From the NCBI GenBank assembly GCA_903858055.1, contig CAIOHM010000424.1:1-7904 (forward strand): a stretch of DNA of 7,904 nt, in the 5' to 3' direction. Of the stretch, positions 6,968-7,904 are shown piece after piece; position 1 is the first letter of the stretch, and each line of letters opens with the position of its first letter. The stretch is from an uncultured delta proteobacterium. Its GTDB lineage: Bacteria; Myxococcota_A; Polyangia; Polyangiales; Polyangiaceae. The notes under the pieces were generated by a model, which ran no database searches, was not told where the DNA came from, and saw nothing but the letters and a program-made list of their open reading frames with translations. A program made the translations under genes and the position numbers.

Positions 6968-7091
6968 CGAAGCTCCCTGGAATCCGGAGCGTGAGGGTAG
7001 CAGAGGGCACCGACGCAGCCACCTGCTTCACGCACGATTTTCACGGCTTCGCCCACGCGTTCCGCGTTGCGCCCTGACTGTCGCGTTCCGC
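6968..7091 (-). promoter_or_regulatory. Intergenic gap, possible promoter for the lipoprotein operon
   Basis: This 124-base gap is the only real intergenic space in the window. On the minus strand it contains TGCTACCCT (7002-6994), which resembles an extended -10 element, about 27 bases before the ATG. The matching -35 position (GTGGCT) is poor. A 10-base direct repeat, CGCGTTCCGC on the plus strand, occurs at 7056-7065 and 7082-7091, with a one-mismatch copy at 7063-7072. No terminator hairpin with a T-run follows the Nudix stop, so read-through from the Nudix gene is also possible. Confidence 0.3.
6973..6978 (-). promoter_or_regulatory. Strong Shine-Dalgarno for the first lipoprotein gene
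   Basis: On the minus strand AGGGAG lies 5 bases before the ATG at 6967. It is the best ribosome site in the operon and fixes the start of the first gene. Confidence 0.75.
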
Positions 7092-7904
7092 TCACACGCG
7101 CAGCGGGGTCCAGCGTTCGCCGTCGAAGCGGAAGGCGTGACCCGTGGTGCCGTCGAGGCCGGGGCGTGACCCAGGGCCGAGTTCGGTCACGACCACGCCC
7201 CCCTCGGCGGCCGTGGGCGCCCGCACGGTGGGTGCGTTCACGGGCGGCCAATGGCCTGCGAAGGCCGCGCGCAGGGCGGTCAACGTCGGGAACGCGGCGA
7301 GCTCCGCGAGCGAGCGGTACGTCGGCGGAAGCAGGGGCAGCGCGCCCTCGGCGAAGGCGGCGATGGCCTGTGCCGGCGTGAGCCACCGGTGAGCCCGGAG
7401 CTCGACGCCGTCGGCGCGGACCTCGGTGCGTGGCGGGACCTCGCACGCGAGGAAGTACGTGTCGAAGCGACGCATCTCGATGCGAGGTGGGAGCCATCGC
7501 GCGAGCGACCACAGCGGCCCCGACGGCGCGTCGAACACGAACGAGCCTTCACGCACCGCACGCCAGGCTTCCTCGCCGAGCGTGAACGCCGCGGGCCCCG
7601 GGCGCGCGATGGCGGTCTCTTCCGCGAGCTCACGCACCGCGCCGACCACGAGCGCGGCGGCGCGACCGAGCGTGATGCCGAAGCGATCGGCGACCTCGCG
7701 GACCACCGGGTCGCCCATGAGGTCGTCGCGCGCGTCTTCGGCGTCGACGCGCCCGCCTGGAAAAACCCAGATTCCCCGCGCAAACGCGCCGCGCCCGCGC
7801 TCCGAGAGGAGCACCTCGTAGCGATCGTCGTCTTGGCCCAAGGGCCGCGCCACGACAACGGTGACCGCGAGCTGCGCAAGAGGGCCGCCGTCGCCGAGGA
7901 GCGC
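7092..7904 (-). CDS. Nudix hydrolase, NUDT19/RP2-like (5' end outside window)
   Basis: The frame stays open from the stop at 7094-7092 to the right edge. An internal GTG at 7853 could give 253 aa, but the 17 codons before it read LAVTVVV just ahead of this point, which looks like the first beta-strand of the Nudix fold, so the true start is probably outside. Numbering from the GTG: FPGGRVDAED (31-40) opens the Nudix box, and RELAEETAI (74-82) closes it, keeping the metal-binding R-E-x-x-E-E core. About 30 residues separate the halves, an insertion typical of the NUDT19/RP2-like group. RRFDTYFLACEVPP (128-141), HRWLTPAQAI (155-164) and LLPPTYRSL (174-182) also fit that group. Family members hydrolyse nucleoside diphosphates linked to another moiety, CoA derivatives in mammalian NUDT19. 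The substrate here is not known. It is probably a housekeeping gene unrelated to the lipoproteins, although it has the same orientation. Confidence 0.9.
   Translation of the reverse strand, partial: ALLGDGGPLAQLAVTVVVARPLGQDDDRYEVLLSERGRGAFARGIWVFPGGRVDAEDARDDLMGDPVVREVADRFGITLGRAAALVVGAVRELAEETAIARPGPAAFTLGEEAWRAVREGSFVFDAPSGPLWSLARWLPPRIEMRRFDTYFLACEVPPRTEVRADGVELRAHRWLTPAQAIAAFAEGALPLLPPTYRSLAELAAFPTLTALRAAFAGHWPPVNAPTVRAPTAAEGGVVVTELGPGSRPGLDGTTGHAFRFDGERWTPLRV

Noticed and set aside
5985..7031. An upstream extension of the 573-aa gene to a start at 7031 (922 codons in total)
   Set aside because: The added part reads the 328-aa lipoprotein gene in the wrong frame, giving an Arg/Gly-rich shadow. 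The internal ATG at 5984 begins a clean signal peptide that matches its paralog.
7025..7050. A possible hairpin or terminator after the Nudix gene
   Set aside because: The arms around GATTTTCACG do not pair in a stable stem and there is no T-run on the minus strand. The similarity is a short direct repeat, not an inverted one.
6968..7050. A sigma-54 type promoter ahead of the operon
   Set aside because: The GG and GC elements at the required 10-base spacing could not be found on the minus strand.

Overview
The window is very GC-rich with almost no intergenic space, and every gene I can support lies on the minus strand. The protein style points to a myxobacterium-like member of the Myxococcota, probably the Polyangia. 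The signs are lipoproteins with Asp/Ala/Pro-rich tethers, long secreted proteins with Cys-rich repeats of the 'CG-x(4)-D-x-CG' and 'NGCET' kind, an 'NCDGLDG' motif just before a beta-helix start, and a Gly-Gly-Asn-rich tract. This assignment rests on family style, not on a marker gene.

Layout in the direction of transcription, right to left: (1) 7904-7092, a Nudix hydrolase of the NUDT19/RP2-like type whose N-terminus lies beyond the right edge; (2) 7091-6968, a short intergenic gap that may hold a promoter; (3) 6967-1, a run of four overlapping genes that all begin with a signal peptide ending in Cys. The run consists of a 328-aa lipoprotein (6967-5981), a 573-aa lipoprotein (5984-4263), a second 328-aa lipoprotein (4263-3277) and a very large protein (3280 to beyond the left edge, 1093 residues visible). 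The three junctions overlap by 4, 1 and 4 bases, so this is almost certainly one translationally coupled operon.

The main observation is that these four genes are two diverged copies of one two-gene unit. The two 328-aa proteins are paralogs. The 573-aa protein is a paralog of residues 1-561 of the large protein, ending within a few residues of where the large protein's extra domains begin. The large protein adds Cys-rich repeats, a right-handed beta-helix start of DUF1565 style and a Gly-rich tract that runs off the window.

The shared 560-residue module looks like a diverged von Willebrand factor A (vWA) domain of the type common in myxobacterial cell-surface proteins, followed by a beta-sandwich-like tail. 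Its metal site (MIDAS) appears altered at the same positions in both copies. The partner lipoprotein family is not one I recognise. A reasonable but unproven reading is an outer-membrane-anchored pair, a small tethered lipoprotein plus a vWA-like lipoprotein, duplicated in tandem, with one copy extended into a large surface structure. No RNA genes, mobile elements, CRISPR arrays or clear terminators were seen.
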